Notes: generated by a model from the sequence alone, not told the origin. A stretch of 64,000 bases of DNA from Bog-473 sp963744225 (GCA_963744225.1 CAVUSV010000003.1:372001-436000); one strand, 5' to 3'. Positions 52,300 through 63,153 are shown, counted from the stretch's first letter. Numbers and translations: made by a program.

Positions 52300-53238
52300 G
52301 TGAGGGATACCGGCGCACTCGCTGCAGTGGATTGCGGCACGAATTCCACTCGCCTGCTCGTCGTCGGAACGGCGGGGGAGGTGAGGGTGCGGGAGATGAC
52401 GATCACCCGCCTCGGCGAGGGCGTGGACGCCACCCGCGTGCTCGCGCCTGCGGCCATGGAGCGGACGTTCACGGCGCTGAGCCACTACCGCTCCGTCATG
52501 GACACCCAGGGCGTGGCCGATGCACGCCTGGTGGCCACCTCTGCCGTGCGAGACGCCCGGAATGGTGATGTCTTCCTCCGCCGGGCGTCTGAGATCATTG
52601 GGACGCCCGCTGAGCTCTTGTCTGGGGCGGAGGAGGGACAGCTGTCTTACGCCGGCGCCACGGGCGACCTCCCCACCGACGGTGGTCAGGCGGTCGTCTT
52701 GGACATCGGCGGGGGATCGACAGAGATCGTGACCATGGTGGACGGCGTCGTCAGATCGGTTTCCCTGGACATCGGTTGCGTTCGGCTCACCGAACGGTTC
52801 TTGCGTGGCGATCCTCCGTCGCCCGACGACGTGTCTGCCGCGACCGCCGCGATCGGACTGGAACTCGACCGCGCCACTCGGGAGATCCCGTCGCTCGCCG
52901 AGGTGGACGTCGGGACACGCCTCGTTGGACTGGCGGGAACCGTTTCGACCTTGGCAAGCCTGGAGTTGGGCTTGTCGGACTACGACAGAGAGCGGATCCA
53001 CCACGCGGTCTTGTCCCGGGAGGCCGTCGGAAGGTGGTGCCGGATCCTTGGCGCGGAACGCGTCGAGGAACGGGCGCGCCGACCAGGCCTACCGGACGGG
53101 CGCCAGGACGTGATCTTCGGGGGTGCCCTGGTGCTGAACGAGGTGATGTGCCTTTTGGGGCTGCCCGAGTGCATCGTTTCCGAGGCTGACATCCTGGACG
53201 GCCTGATCCTGTCCATGCAGTCTCCTCGCACGCCGTGA
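52300..53238 (+). CDS. ppx: Exopolyphosphatase / pppGpp phosphatase-type protein
   Basis: A 312-residue Ppx/GppA phosphatase of the ASKHA fold: AAVDCGTNSTRLLVVG near the N-terminus, ATSAVRDARNG, LSGAEEGQLSYAGA and DIGGGSTEIV in the ATP-binding-type loop. The short length and lack of a C-terminal HD-like domain match the actinobacterial short Ppx1 type. It degrades polyphosphate or pppGpp. GTG 52300 puts the conserved core nearest the start; GTG 52285 is also in frame. It ends the conserved housekeeping block. Confidence 0.87.
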   Translation: MRDTGALAAVDCGTNSTRLLVVGTAGEVRVREMTITRLGEGVDATRVLAPAAMERTFTALSHYRSVMDTQGVADARLVATSAVRDARNGDVFLRRASEIIGTPAELLSGAEEGQLSYAGATGDLPTDGGQAVVLDIGGGSTEIVTMVDGVVRSVSLDIGCVRLTERFLRGDPPSPDDVSAATAAIGLELDRATREIPSLAEVDVGTRLVGLAGTVSTLASLELGLSDYDRERIHHAVLSREAVGRWCRILGAERVEERARRPGLPDGRQDVIFGGALVLNEVMCLLGLPECIVSEADILDGLILSMQSPRTP

Positions 53239-53341
53239 GCTTCCACGCGACGAGGAGAGCGGGCTGATTCCAGGCGCCGGAGCTCTCGGGTGTCTCCCTC
53301 GGGGCCACGCCGGCCGCTGACAGCCCGCGTCGGCGAAACGT

Positions 53342-55061
53342 TCAGGCGGTGGCGATCTCTCGGTCGACGCGGTACCAGACGTACACGCCGTGAGTCGCGA
53401 TGGGTTGGTGTCCGAGTAGCCAGGACATGAATTGTCGGGCCGATTTCTCGCCGGGGCTTGGACCGACAATGACCGTTTGGACTTTCCACGTCCGCCACTG
53501 GGCGCGGAGTGCGTGCCGAAGGACCGGCGTCTCGGGTACCGCGCTGTTCGCAAAGGCGTCCAGCGTGGTCGTCGTCAGTGTCGGGGTGCCCCACTGACTC
53601 CGGCTGCTCCCCCGAGTCGGGACCAGCGCGTAGACACCAGGCATTTTGAAACGCATTGCCGCCGACGCCTGCCAGAGTGTGGCGTCCGCGTTCGATGTGG
53701 TCGTGGGGGGATACACAACGGCAACGGAGCCGTCGGGAACGGAATCGACCGCGGCGGTCGTGAAGAAGGTCGGCGTGTCCACATGGACTTCCGCGTAAGG
53801 CAGGGCCGGCACGAGTGGTGCGAGGGCCAGTGCTGTCGCCACGAGTGCCACGGGAAGACCGACCCAGGCGTTGGGCCACCCGTTCCACCGGCGTAGCCGG
53901 TCGAGCGCCACCCCGAACACCAGAGCGCCAAAGAGAAAGGTGTACAGGGAGAACCTCGCGAGCGCGGCTCCCTGGAGCAGGGGGATGGAGCTGAAGATCA
54001 CACCCGGAAAGCCGATCCCGGTGTCGTGGTTACCGACAAAGAGCGGCGATCCGAGCGATACGACGTAACCACTCAGCGCGAGCAGGAAGGCAATGACGAC
54101 AACCTTGGACTTGCGGCACACGACAACAGACACCAGCAAGAAGAGGACCATCGGGATGCCAAGGTAGGCGCCGTTCTCTGAGAGGTTGTTGGCGAAGTGA
54201 TCGGAGATGGCTCTCGCGCCGCCGGGCGAGATGAATTGGTTTGATGTCGGGAGAACGGCACTCAAGAGGTCCGATTGGACCGGCCCGCCGGGAATGACCA
54301 AGCGTGTAGTGCTGCGGCCCATCCCGCGGTAGAGGAAGGGGTAGGCGAGCATCACGACGGCAATGCCAGCGCGATACCCACGGCCGGCAGAGCTTTGAAA
54401 CGTGGGCCGCACGGCCCCCAGGTTGAAGAGTGCCGACGAGAATGGCGGCGAGGATCGCAAGAAGCGCCGACGGACGCGAGCACCTCGTCGAGACGAAGTA
54501 CTGCGCGACGACAGGAGTCCGAGGCTCAGCGCCAAGACGACGAGCGGAGTAGCGCTGCCGAACGAGGATCTCGTCGAGAAGGATGAAGATAAACGGGACG
54601 AGCGCCACGAACATGGGATGGAGGTGAGCGGTGCCCTCCGCCACCATGTACGGGGAGAAGCCAAAGAACAGATCCGCCGAAAAAGGCGGCCGGCCTCCAC
54701 GGGACCCAGTGACGGACGAAGCAGTAGCCGCCGATGCAGCAGTGCGAAGAAGGAGAAGGAGATCAGGAAGTTGACGCCGGCAACGGGGCCCCAAACTGGC
54801 GGTAACTGGGCTCGCGATCAAGGCCAAAAGAGGGATCGCGACGTTGGCGGCATAGTTGGCGCCAAAGGGAACGTTGACCCAATGGCTGAAGAAGGGATTA
54901 CGCCGTGTGTCAGGGCGAACGGGGTCCACGCGAGGTACCATGCATCGAACTTCGGGTCCTGGCTCGCTGAAGGGCCGCGTCGCCCCGCCCGTCCATGCGT
55001 TCCAGTTGGCCAGCACGGCCAATCCCGCATAAGTAGCCACGATGACGCCGCGGCGATCCAT
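53342..55061 (-). pseudogene. Polytopic membrane protein (YfhO/GT-C-like) with several frameshifts
   Basis: A continuous membrane-protein coding signal spread over three minus-strand frames. From ATG 55061: VIVATYAGLAVLANWNAWTG, then after a shift DAWYLAWTPFALTHGV, then FSHWVNVPFGANYAANVAIP, then FGFSPYMVAEGTAHLHPMF and ALVPFIFILLDEILV. The last 370 residues are in one intact frame and end VWYRVDREIATA. It has about ten hydrophobic segments and a C-terminal soluble part with VYPPTTTSNADATLWQASA. This is the layout of YfhO-like or GT-C glycan-modifying membrane proteins. At least four indels fall between 54400 and 54980. ATG 55128 is a possible alternative start if another indel is assumed. 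Confidence 0.65.
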
Positions 55062-55379
55062 CGCCTTGTCTGACGACCTCTTGGAGCCCGGGGGCGATCG
55101 CTGCGTGGAGCAGAGCTCGGATGTCCATCGCCCGTGCTGGTCTCGTCATCCTCGGGCGCAAATCGTCCGGATCCGAGGGAGGATGAACGCCATTCGTTGC
55201 CGCTGTGATGCCGCTCCATGCTCGGGAGAATCTACTCCGGCCACCACCAACAAAGGGGTACGCCGACCCCAAACGCTTGGTTCGTCTCGCCCGGCGGTCG
55301 CTGGGAGGTCGGGGCTCCTTGCTCAGTAGTGGCAAGAGAACCGGTCGCTGCGACCGTCCACCTCACGTCGCCCGAGCCC
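55062..55379. other. Intergenic region between divergent glycan genes
   Basis: About 318 bp between the divergent membrane-protein and methyltransferase genes. I see no conserved product on either strand. Because indels are frequent here, the true start of either neighbour may lie inside this stretch. Probably holds the promoters of both genes. Confidence 0.4.
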
Positions 55380-56716
55380 ATGCCGGATCTAGACGTCAAT
55401 GAGAACAGTGACGTCTACTACCAGGGCGGATACTGGAACGACTTCGATATGGTCGTGCGCCGGATCAACGAACGGGTCTCGGGCGACCCGCTGCGAACGT
55501 GGAGCGACCATTTCGCCAAGCCGTCTGTGGTCGAACCTTTGAGCGGGCGTTGATCCTCAATTGCGGGAACGGCTGGGTGGAGCGCGAGCTGGTGGCGTCG
55601 GGCTGATTCGAAGAAGGCCGTCGGGATCGACTATTCCGGAGGATTGCTTCAGGAGGCGAGAGCCGCGATTTCCGCCAGGGCCTGCCGCTCCGTTACGAGA
55701 GAGCGACATCAACTCAGGATCATTGCCGGGCGGAGCCGTTCGACCTGGTCGTCAACCATGCCGCCGCCCACCACATCGCAATGATCGACAAGGTATTCCG
55801 GGAGATCTGCCGGATCCTTCCCGAAGACGGCTGGTTCGTCTCCTTCGACTACATCGGGCCGCACCGGAATCAGTACACGTCTGAGGCATGGGAAGAGACC
55901 TGGACCGTCAACCACGGTCTGCCGGAGCCGTTGCGTCAAGACCTGCAGTATCCGCACCTCCCAACCATGCTGGTCGACGATCCGACCGAGGCCATCCACT
56001 CGGAGCTCATCACCGAAACCTTTCACCGCTATTTCACGGTCGAGGAGTTCACATCACTCGGAGGTGCCATCGCCTATCCGCTCCTGACCTTCAACCGTCG
56101 GCTCCTCGATGTGACGGAGGCGGCCGAGCAGGCTCGTTGGATCGAGTGGGTCCTCGAAGCGGACGAGCGGTTCCTCCACGATCACCCCGATTCGTCCCTG
56201 TTCGCGTATTTCACCGGGCGGCCCAACAAGGCCGTACTGCAGCGCTCTGACGATCTCGCAAAGTGGCAGGCCGAAGAGGAAGAACGTGAACGGAAGGCGA
56301 AGGCGGTCGGAGGGGAGTACTACCTGCGTGGTGCACTGGCGACGGCACTAATCGATCTCGAAAAGGCGGAGCGGGCCACCGCGGAGGCCGCGGCCCGCCT
56401 GAGATGCCCTCGAGGCAGACATCGCCGCCGTGAAGTCGGGTTTGCTCTCCGATCTCGAAGAGGCGCAGCGTGCCGGTGCCGAGGCGACGGACCGCGCGGC
56501 GTTCTCGAGGCAGAGATGGACGCCGTGAAATCGAGTTTGGTCTACTCGACCAGCCGCCGTCTGCTCGATGCTGGCCTGACACAACGCATCCGTCGCAATC
56601 GTGGAGTAAGACGCTTCGAGCAACGGCTGTACACGGCGCTCCGCGTGCGCGAGGGGTTAAAGGACGCCGAGCTCCTGCAGCGAGTCGCGTACGCCGTCGT
56701 GGTACGCCTCGGCTGA
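55380..56716 (+). pseudogene. SAM-dependent methyltransferase with coiled-coil tail, several frameshifts
   Basis: From ATG 55380: DVNENSDVYYQGGYWNDFDM. A shifted frame then carries the SAM loop RALILNCGNGWVERELVASG, followed by KAVGIDYSGGLL and FDLVVNHAAAHHIAMIDKVF in further frames. From 55781 one frame carries LPEDGWFVSFDYIGPHRNQY and most of the C-terminus. A compensated pair of indels near 56404 and 56504 hides ALEADIAAVKSGLLSDLEEA, part of a coiled coil that ends VYSTSRRLLDAGLTQ. At least five indels are needed for one frame. This is a class I methyltransferase of a surface-glycan cluster. The 3' end overlaps the convergent GT gene, so the true stop may be near 56660. Confidence 0.65.
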
Positions 56717-58650
56717 CCAAAGGCGCGAGCTTCTCGAGCAGATGCGCGCTCAGTGCGGCAGACCGCTGCGGGTCGGAGAGTAACGCCGACACGATCTCGG
56801 CGCACTCCTCAACTGTTGTGAACGCCGTATCGCAACCGAGTTTGTCCACGACCTCTCGAGGACCGCCGGCACCGTAGACGACCGGAATGCAGCCGAAGCT
56901 CGCCGCTTCGATCGGGGTGATCCCAAAGTGTTCGAGACGCTCGGGGAACTCGTCGGGATCGACGCCGAATCCGGCAGCGTGGATCAAGACGGCGGACCGC
57001 CCGTACAGGGAGGCCAAATCGGCGCGCCCGATGTTGGGGTAGAAGGTGCAGTTGAGCCCGGCGGCCAGCCTCTGCAGCTCGTGGAACCGGTTCCTTCCTT
57101 CGGGGCTGGGGTGGATGGCTCCTGCGAGCGCGAGTTCCAGATCGTGACGGTCGTCGGTCACGAGGCGACGGAACGCATCGATCACAACGTCCTGGCGCTT
57201 GTTGTGACCACCAGTAAAGAACCGCCCCACGCTGAGCAGGGTCCGGCGGTCGGCCCAAGGTAGCATTTGCTTCGGGTCGGGCCAGATGGCATGTGGGGCG
57301 ATCAGGCGGATCGGTGGCGCGGGCAGCCGGTAATGGCGGATGAGGCCATTGACGTTCCGGCGCACGAATTCCGAGTACGACCCAGATCTCGTCATAGCCG
57401 GCCAGCCACTTGCCATGTTCCTCGACGTGCTCGTCGGGAACCCAGAAAGGGAACTGGATGTGGTACACGCTGCGTCGTCCGAAGGCCGGTACCGGCGGCA
57501 CGATCGAGTTGCCGATGACGCACCAGAATCGCAATTCGGGCTCTGTCCAGCTCTCCCACGGAAGGCCGAGCCGACACATCGTCGAAACCGAACGTGGCTT
57601 CGATCTGCCTGATCCGGAGGCTGCTGTAGCGCTCAGGAGAGGCGAACACGACGTTGGCGGTTCCAACGAGCGAAGACAGCACGGAGGCCAGCTCGAAGAG
57701 CATCCGCTCTCCGCCACCTGGGACGAGTTGGTATGGGGAGTAGAGGACGAACTGTGCATAGCGGGTCGGACGCGTTGGCGACGCGGGAGGTCCTGATCCT
57801 GGCGTGGCCAGTTGCGCGACTTCTGTGCTGGGCACGGCGGCCTGGCTGGTCGTCGAGGTGCAAGTTCTGGCGTGCCTCGAGCCAGGGAGCCCCACTTCTT
57901 CACGAATCGGGCGCGGTTGATCTCCGAGATGTCGTGCAGACGGAGCCGGCTATCGGACGTCGTCTTGCTCTCGATGTGAATGACGCGGGCGTTCGGGTTC
58001 ACCATGACCTTGCCGCACTGCGTCCAGAGCTTCAGGCACAGGTCGGTGTCCTCGTAGTAGGCGGGCTCCCATTCGAGTCCGAACCCGCCGACTTTCAGAA
58101 AGTCCGACCTCCGCATCATCAGGCAGGCAGCAGAGCAGTAGTCAACCGGAGCAGGGCGTATCGAAATGGTCGGGGCCCCACACGCTTCCCTTGCCGATCT
58201 GCACGGCGTCGCCTGTGGGGACGATGACTCCGCCGACTTCTTGCACCCGCCCATCCGGGTAGAGGAACATGGGTCCGACTGCGGCCACCGTAGGGTCGCT
58301 CCGCATGGTCGAGCTCAGAGCCTCGATCCAACCCGGCTCGACGAAGGCATCGTTATTGAGGAACACGATGTAATCGCCATGCGCGAAATCCACGCCGATG
58401 TTGTTGCCCTCACCGAAGAAGCGGTTGACTCCTACGTCGACGAGCGCGAAATCGACACGTGCCGGCGTTTCCTCAAGATGGCGAGTTCCTCGAGATCGAA
58501 CCATTGTCGACAACGATGATTTCGCGGATCAATTCGCTCTCGGCACGCTCCAATGCATCGAGGCATTCGAATGGTGGTCTCCGCCTGATTGAAGTTGAGG
58601 ACGATGACGGAGACGTTGTTGAAGAAGGGATCAGATTCAGTGCCAACCAC
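56657..58650 (-). pseudogene. GT2-GT4 fused glycosyltransferase, several frameshifts
   Basis: Read from GTG 58650 on the minus strand: NVSVIVLNFNQAETTI begins a family-2 domain; IVFLNNDAFVEPGWIEALSS supplies its acidic motif and YYEDTDLCLKLWTQCGKV its acceptor-side block. After RARFVKKWGSLARG the chain continues into a GT-B family-4 domain: LYSPYQLVPGGGERMLFELA, VYHIQFPFWVPDEHVEEHGK, LLSVGRFFTGGHNKRQDVVI and FGITPIEAASFGCIPVVYG. It ends SLQELGVL with TAA at 56657-56659. About five frame switches separate these blocks, each with a clear continuation. If whole it would be a bifunctional enzyme adding two sugars. Confidence 0.68.
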
Positions 58651-58665
58651 GATGTCCGGACTAAT

Positions 58666-59868
58666 CTAGTGCTTGACGTTGTGCGGCCGTCGTCCGAAAA
58701 CCCGGGAGAAGAGACGCACGGGTGCTGTGATGCGCCACGACGTGGACTGGCGGAGGTCGTCGAGCTGGCTCTGGATGATGGCAGCAATCCCCGCATAGTC
58801 CTCGACGCGTCGCCCCTCTGCCTCGAGGAGAGAGTCCTTCAGGGCAAGCTGTGACGAGTACCGCGCCGCCGACGTTGAGATCTTTGACGAGAGCTGGTCG
58901 ACGCGGTCCAGGAATTCCTTCACGAGGTGCTCGCGTTCCAGGCGAGAGGCTTCGATCTGATGAGACAGATCGGCCCTGGCCGCGGAGACGTCTGTCGTGA
59001 GCCGTGCCGTCTCCTCCTGGTAGAGCCGCAGTGCGGATAAATAGGCCTCGCGCTCGGCGTGCTGCTGCTCGATCACTCGGCCGATCAGGGCCTGCACCGC
59101 CACCGAGGGCTCGGGCTCATCGCGCAGAAGATGCTGCAATCCGACCTGTCCGCCATAGAGGGCCAGAAAGTCTCCGATGGCGAAGGGAGCCTTGCGCAGC
59201 ATGTCCACGACCGGCGTGGACTCTTCGAGCGGTTTTTGCATCACGATTGCCTCGGTACTGAGTCCCAACGAAATGGACACCGTCGGGTACTGGTCAGAAA
59301 TCTGGCGCTTGGCCTTGGCGAAGTTAGAGGACACATCCGCAGCCGTTGTCGTGACCACCATGATCGCCCCGGGAGCTAACGCTTGCTGCCACGCCGCGAC
59401 GTCAGGCAATGTCATCTCGTCAGAATCGGACAGCGCCACGTGCACCAGGCCTACCTGCTCATCGGCGAGCGCTGCGAGGCACGCCTCTTCGCTCTCGTAA
59501 CCTTGGACCACACTGCCGAAGCGCCCGCCGAGCTCGGCCAGGAGGACGGGAAAGATGTCAGCCCCGACCCCGGCGGATGCCGTGGAGAGCACAACCGCCG
59601 CGCATTTCGCATCAGCACTGGATCGTTCGACTGCCTCGCAGGTGGACAGAAGGGACGTGCTGTCTGCGGGGCCCAACTCGACGGTGAGGGCAGGACGCGT
59701 CGTGGCGACCAGCCAGGAGACGAGGGCGGAGAACCTCGAGGAGCCGGAGGTGATCACTCCCGGCGGGTGGCGTCGGAGCAGGTCGTCGAAGGCATTGGCG
59801 GAGTGGCCCTCGTCCGACGGAGCCACCACGGCCATCTTTCCCCTCGGCGATCCGGATCTGGACATCAT
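58666..59868 (-). CDS. Methyltransferase-like protein with long coiled coil
   Basis: A 400-residue intact protein in a region of broken genes. The N-terminal half (about 25-215) has a Rossmann-like pattern: LTVELGPADSTSLLSTCEAV in place of the SAM loop and LVHVALSDSDEMTLPDVAAW, ending IMVVTTTAA. The glycine-rich SAM motif is poor, so it may bind something else or be inactive. From about 265 to 370 it is heptad-like (YLSALRLYQEETARLTTDV). The end STSWRITAPVRLFSRVFGRR is a tail found on many surface-glycan GT and methyltransferase proteins. It probably starts a minus-strand operon with the GT2-GT4 gene 15 bp downstream. Confidence 0.7.
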   Translation of the reverse strand: MMSRSGSPRGKMAVVAPSDEGHSANAFDDLLRRHPPGVITSGSSRFSALVSWLVATTRPALTVELGPADSTSLLSTCEAVERSSADAKCAAVVLSTASAGVGADIFPVLLAELGGRFGSVVQGYESEEACLAALADEQVGLVHVALSDSDEMTLPDVAAWQQALAPGAIMVVTTTAADVSSNFAKAKRQISDQYPTVSISLGLSTEAIVMQKPLEESTPVVDMLRKAPFAIGDFLALYGGQVGLQHLLRDEPEPSVAVQALIGRVIEQQHAEREAYLSALRLYQEETARLTTDVSAARADLSHQIEASRLEREHLVKEFLDRVDQLSSKISTSAARYSSQLALKDSLLEAEGRRVEDYAGIAAIIQSQLDDLRQSTSWRITAPVRLFSRVFGRRPHNVKH

Positions 59869-60004
59869 GAAACCTCGCGTGGGTGCACGCCGGTTCGGGT
59901 GGTGGCGGGGAGCGAAGATACTGGATCTGACCTGGTCATTTGGTACTTAGCACGGCCTCGCGTCTTTGCCCTCGGTCGGGTCCACACCTCGATCCGCCGC
60001 CATC

Positions 60005-60959
60005 TTAGTGAATGGCCGCATCGGGGGATCTTTGCGCTCCCGGCTGGGCCAGCAGGTCTGCAATGCGTCGCACCAGTGCCACCGGGTCTCCGTAGTGCGC
60101 GTCCGCGTACGCCTTTGCGGTTGCCCGGCGGGTTGCGCTCTCGAACGTGGCCGCTGCTTCGAGGAGGTCGTGCTCATCGGAGAACGTCGCGCCGCCACCC
60201 GCCTGCGCGTGCACCGCGCCGGCGCCTGAACTCGCGGGCACAATGATGGGCGTCGCAAAGCGCTGCGCCTCGATGCACTCGCGGGCGATGTGGGGTCCGG
60301 GAGCCAGGTCGACACACACGTTTGCATGCGCCATCAGACGCCACAGGTCCATCCGGGTGTCCACCGGGACCTTCCCGCGCAGCACGCGCCCTCGCCACGC
60401 CGATGCAACGGCGTTTTCGATCACGACGACGTCGGCATCGCTGAAGGCAGAGCTGAGCCAGGCGGCAGCGGCCGGCGGGCGCTCCGCCGAGCCCGATCCG
60501 TCCGAGAGGACGAGCTGGTAGCCAGTGAAGCCGAAGCCGTGGTGGCGGTGCAGCTGCGCCAGTGGGTTCACCGGGACGTGGATGTTGATCGCGCCCCCTC
60601 ACCCCCGCCGACCAGGGGCAGCCGCCGCCATGTCGGGTCCAGTCCTTCCCCGGACCCAGAAAGGTAGAGCACGCCCGCCGGAGCGATGCGCGTCAGCATC
60701 GTTGCGACCTCCGAGGTGACCTCGTCCACGACGACCGTGCGAGCGGGCGAGAGGCCGTCGGGCCACTGCGCTTTGCCTTCTCCCATTCCAACAAGATCGA
60801 ACGCGCCGTCAGGTTCGCGTCGGCCCGCGCCCCGGGGACCAGGACCGAGACTGGGCCGCTGCGTGAGGCGGCTCCTGCGATCGATCTGGTGACAAACGTC
60901 AACTCGGCTGCACGGTCGCGCCAGTGGGAGCTGACGATGATCGCTCCGGGGTGGCTCAC
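60005..60959 (-). pseudogene. Glycosyltransferase-like protein (GT-B type), two frameshifts
   Basis: From the start at 60959: HPGAIIVSSHWRDRAAELTF and SRSGPVSVLVPG; after a shift, WPDGLSPARTVVVDEVTSEV and VLYLSGSGEGLDPTW; after another, PLAQLHRHHGFGFTGYQLVL and the C-terminal donor-site region LAPGPHIARECIEAQRFATP. The final frame ends at 60005. The E-C-I-E-A-Q-R-F-A-T-P-I block corresponds to the E-x7-E-like donor-binding region of GT4 enzymes. About 317 residues once joined. Indels lie near 60825 and 60590. The start overlaps the stop of the upstream coiled-coil gene. Confidence 0.62.
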
Positions 60960-61319
60960 GCCTCTGGGCCCCGCAGCGAGGCGACCACGCGCTGCAGGTG
61001 CAGGACCTCCGCTCGCAGCCGCGCTATCTCCTCGCCATATGCGCTCGCCAGGTCGGCCGTCACGGCTTCCTGAGACGCGAGCCGGTCAACCACGTGGTCA
61101 CAGTTGGCCGCAACGGCGTCGGTCGCGTGCCGCGAGCGCGAACAGGAGGCGACGGTCAGATCGGCCGGACACCCGCCCGGCCCAGGCGCGGAGCCTCGAC
61201 TTTGCCGACCCCCGCCTCTCCAGGGGCCGACCAGACCACTGCTGACGAAATGACAGAACGGCCTCTGTGTCTCCGACGTGGTGCAACGGTGAGGGAGCAT
61301 CGGCCGGCTGGCGCAGCAT
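60956..61319 (-). CDS. Short coiled-coil protein of the glycan cluster (one frameshift)
   Basis: About 120 residues. From ATG 61319: LRQPADAPSPLHHVGDTE, then a basic stretch SAKSRLRAWAGRVSGRSDRR. After a shift near 61130-61145 it continues AANCDHVVDRLASQEAVTAD and the heptad helix EEIARLRAEVLHLQRVVASL. Similar small proteins with a basic helix and coiled coil stand beside glycosyltransferases in actinobacterial polysaccharide clusters, and may tether enzymes to the membrane or each other (inference). It ends overlapping the next gene and starts 26 bp after the GT2 gene. Confidence 0.5.
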
Positions 61320-61345
61320 GCGGGGCGCACGCTCAGCATTGATGG

Positions 61346-63076
61346 CTATTGCGTCTTGAGGGTCGCGTACCATGTGTTCCAGGCGTCCTCTTCTTCTGAC
61401 TGCGCCAGTCCGCACGACGGATCTGCGCGAGTGAGGTGAGCGTTGAGGTAGCGGTCTCCCTCGGTGAGGTAATCCTTCCACCGATCGACGAACTTGACGA
61501 TGTCGCCTACGCCGCCCGCCGTGCCACGGCTCGGTGATTCGTGGTGGATCAGCTCGGCCGCAGGTTCGAAGATGGTCCGGTAGCCCTTGGTCCCAGCACG
61601 CAAGCAGAAGTCAACGTCGTTCAGATCCACACCCAGCTCCTCGTCGAAGCCGTCGAGAAGGTCGAAGACTTGCCGCCGGGTGGCCAGGCAGGCGCCTGTG
61701 ACCGCCGAACACTCGCGTGGCGTCGTCGCCATTTGCAGGTAGCCCTCAGCCTCACGGCTCAAGCCGGCAAGGACGTGGCCGGCGGCGCCCGTCATCCCGA
61801 CGACCAGGCCGCAGTGCTGCAGCCGGCCGTTCGGGTACAACAGCCGGGCCCCGACCGCACCGACGTCGGGCCGCAGTGCATGGGCGCACAGAGCAGACAA
61901 CCAGCCCCTCCCGTGCGCCTCGATGTCGTTGTTGAGGAACAGCAGGATCTCCCCCCTGGCTCGTCGCGCGCCCTCATTGTTGAGTCCCGCCCAGTTGAAA
62001 GGGCGCGCGTCGGAGAGGACGCGCACGTCCGGATTTTCGGCCAGTCGTTCGACCAGTGTCAGGGTCTCCGGGTCGGAGGATCCGTTGTCGATGAGTACGA
62101 GCTCGACGTTGGCGTGCATCGCGCGAGTGGTCGACACGATGGAGTCCACGCAGGTTCGAAGGAGTCGTGGCTCGTTGCGAAAGGGAATGAGGATGCTCAC
62201 CGGGGTTCCGATCTTCATCGGTCGCACGATGCGGTATCCGCCGGGTGCGGGACCCGCCGAAACCGAGGCGTCCTCGTCCTGCAGGCGCAGCGCCGCAGCG
62301 ATATGGCCCAGCGAGCCCTCGGTCATCGGTTCATCCGGACTGGCGGGTCGATGGCAGAGGACCTCGGGGATGTGGATGACCGCCTCCGCCGCCTGGCACG
62401 CGTAGAGCGCGCATTCGTGCTCGAGCGCGGCCCTTCCCGTCGCCACAAAGGGGGGGAGCTCGCTCGCCAGCGTGGCGCCCATGGCCAGGGGGCGGCCCAC
62501 ATAGGCCGTTGAGAGAAGGAAGTCGGGAGAGAAGTCGGGCTTCAGCCGGGGCGCGGCGCCGCCGTCAGCCCTGGGCGCGTCCTCGTCGGCGTAGACGACT
62601 CCCGTCGGCGTCAGGGCGGCACTGATGCGTCCAACCGCATCCGGGGGCCAGGTGTCGCCCGGAAAGATCAGGGCCACCGGCGATCCACGGTTGGCGGCGA
62701 TCCCCGTCCGGAGCAGGTCACGTTCCGGGCTGCCCGAAGGTGTGCCGATCGTCCGAATGCGCCGCCGGGCCGGCCGGGACATTCCGGAGCGCACGACCGC
62801 ATTGAACTCGGAGCGGCCTTGGTCTCCGGCGACCACGACGGTGAGCGACCACCGCCGGCTCGTCTGCCGGCGGAGGCTCTGGAGGGTGCGGCCGACCGCC
62901 TCAGGCACGACGTCGGTGACGATCATTACCAAGCAGAGCGTCGGTCCGGCCGGCGTCGTCGCACGTCGGCGTTCCTCCTCGCGCCGGCGCGCCCATGCCG
63001 CGTAGCGGTCCGGGTCCTGGCTGACGTCGGGAGGAAGAGGCGGTAGATCCCTGGGAGCAAAGAGCACCCGTTCCAC
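61346..63076 (-). CDS. Glycosyltransferase family 2
   Basis: A 576-residue intact protein. The first third (about 1-270) is a GT2-like domain with VYADEDAPRADGG and KPDFSPDFLLSTAYVGRPLA, a pattern of acceptor-recognition modules in O-antigen enzymes. The second GT2 domain has VSILIPFRNEPRLLRTCVDS (about 292-311), VELVLIDNGSSDPET, the metal-binding LFLNNDIEAHGRGW and LNDVDFCLRAGTKGYR. It ends with a helical tail. It is an inverting sugar transferase for cell-surface rhamnan or related polymers (inference). First gene of the minus-strand run. Confidence 0.85.
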   Translation of the reverse strand: MERVLFAPRDLPPLPPDVSQDPDRYAAWARRREEERRRATTPAGPTLCLVMIVTDVVPEAVGRTLQSLRRQTSRRWSLTVVVAGDQGRSEFNAVVRSGMSRPARRRIRTIGTPSGSPERDLLRTGIAANRGSPVALIFPGDTWPPDAVGRISAALTPTGVVYADEDAPRADGGAAPRLKPDFSPDFLLSTAYVGRPLAMGATLASELPPFVATGRAALEHECALYACQAAEAVIHIPEVLCHRPASPDEPMTEGSLGHIAAALRLQDEDASVSAGPAPGGYRIVRPMKIGTPVSILIPFRNEPRLLRTCVDSIVSTTRAMHANVELVLIDNGSSDPETLTLVERLAENPDVRVLSDARPFNWAGLNNEGARRARGEILLFLNNDIEAHGRGWLSALCAHALRPDVGAVGARLLYPNGRLQHCGLVVGMTGAAGHVLAGLSREAEGYLQMATTPRECSAVTGACLATRRQVFDLLDGFDEELGVDLNDVDFCLRAGTKGYRTIFEPAAELIHHESPSRGTAGGVGDIVKFVDRWKDYLTEGDRYLNAHLTRADPSCGLAQSEEEDAWNTWYATLKTQ

Positions 63077-63153
63077 GCAGGCAATCTATCTGACGCCCGT
63101 CGTGACACCCGGCGCGTTGGCGCAGGTGAGCGTGGACCTGCCACCATGCGCGG

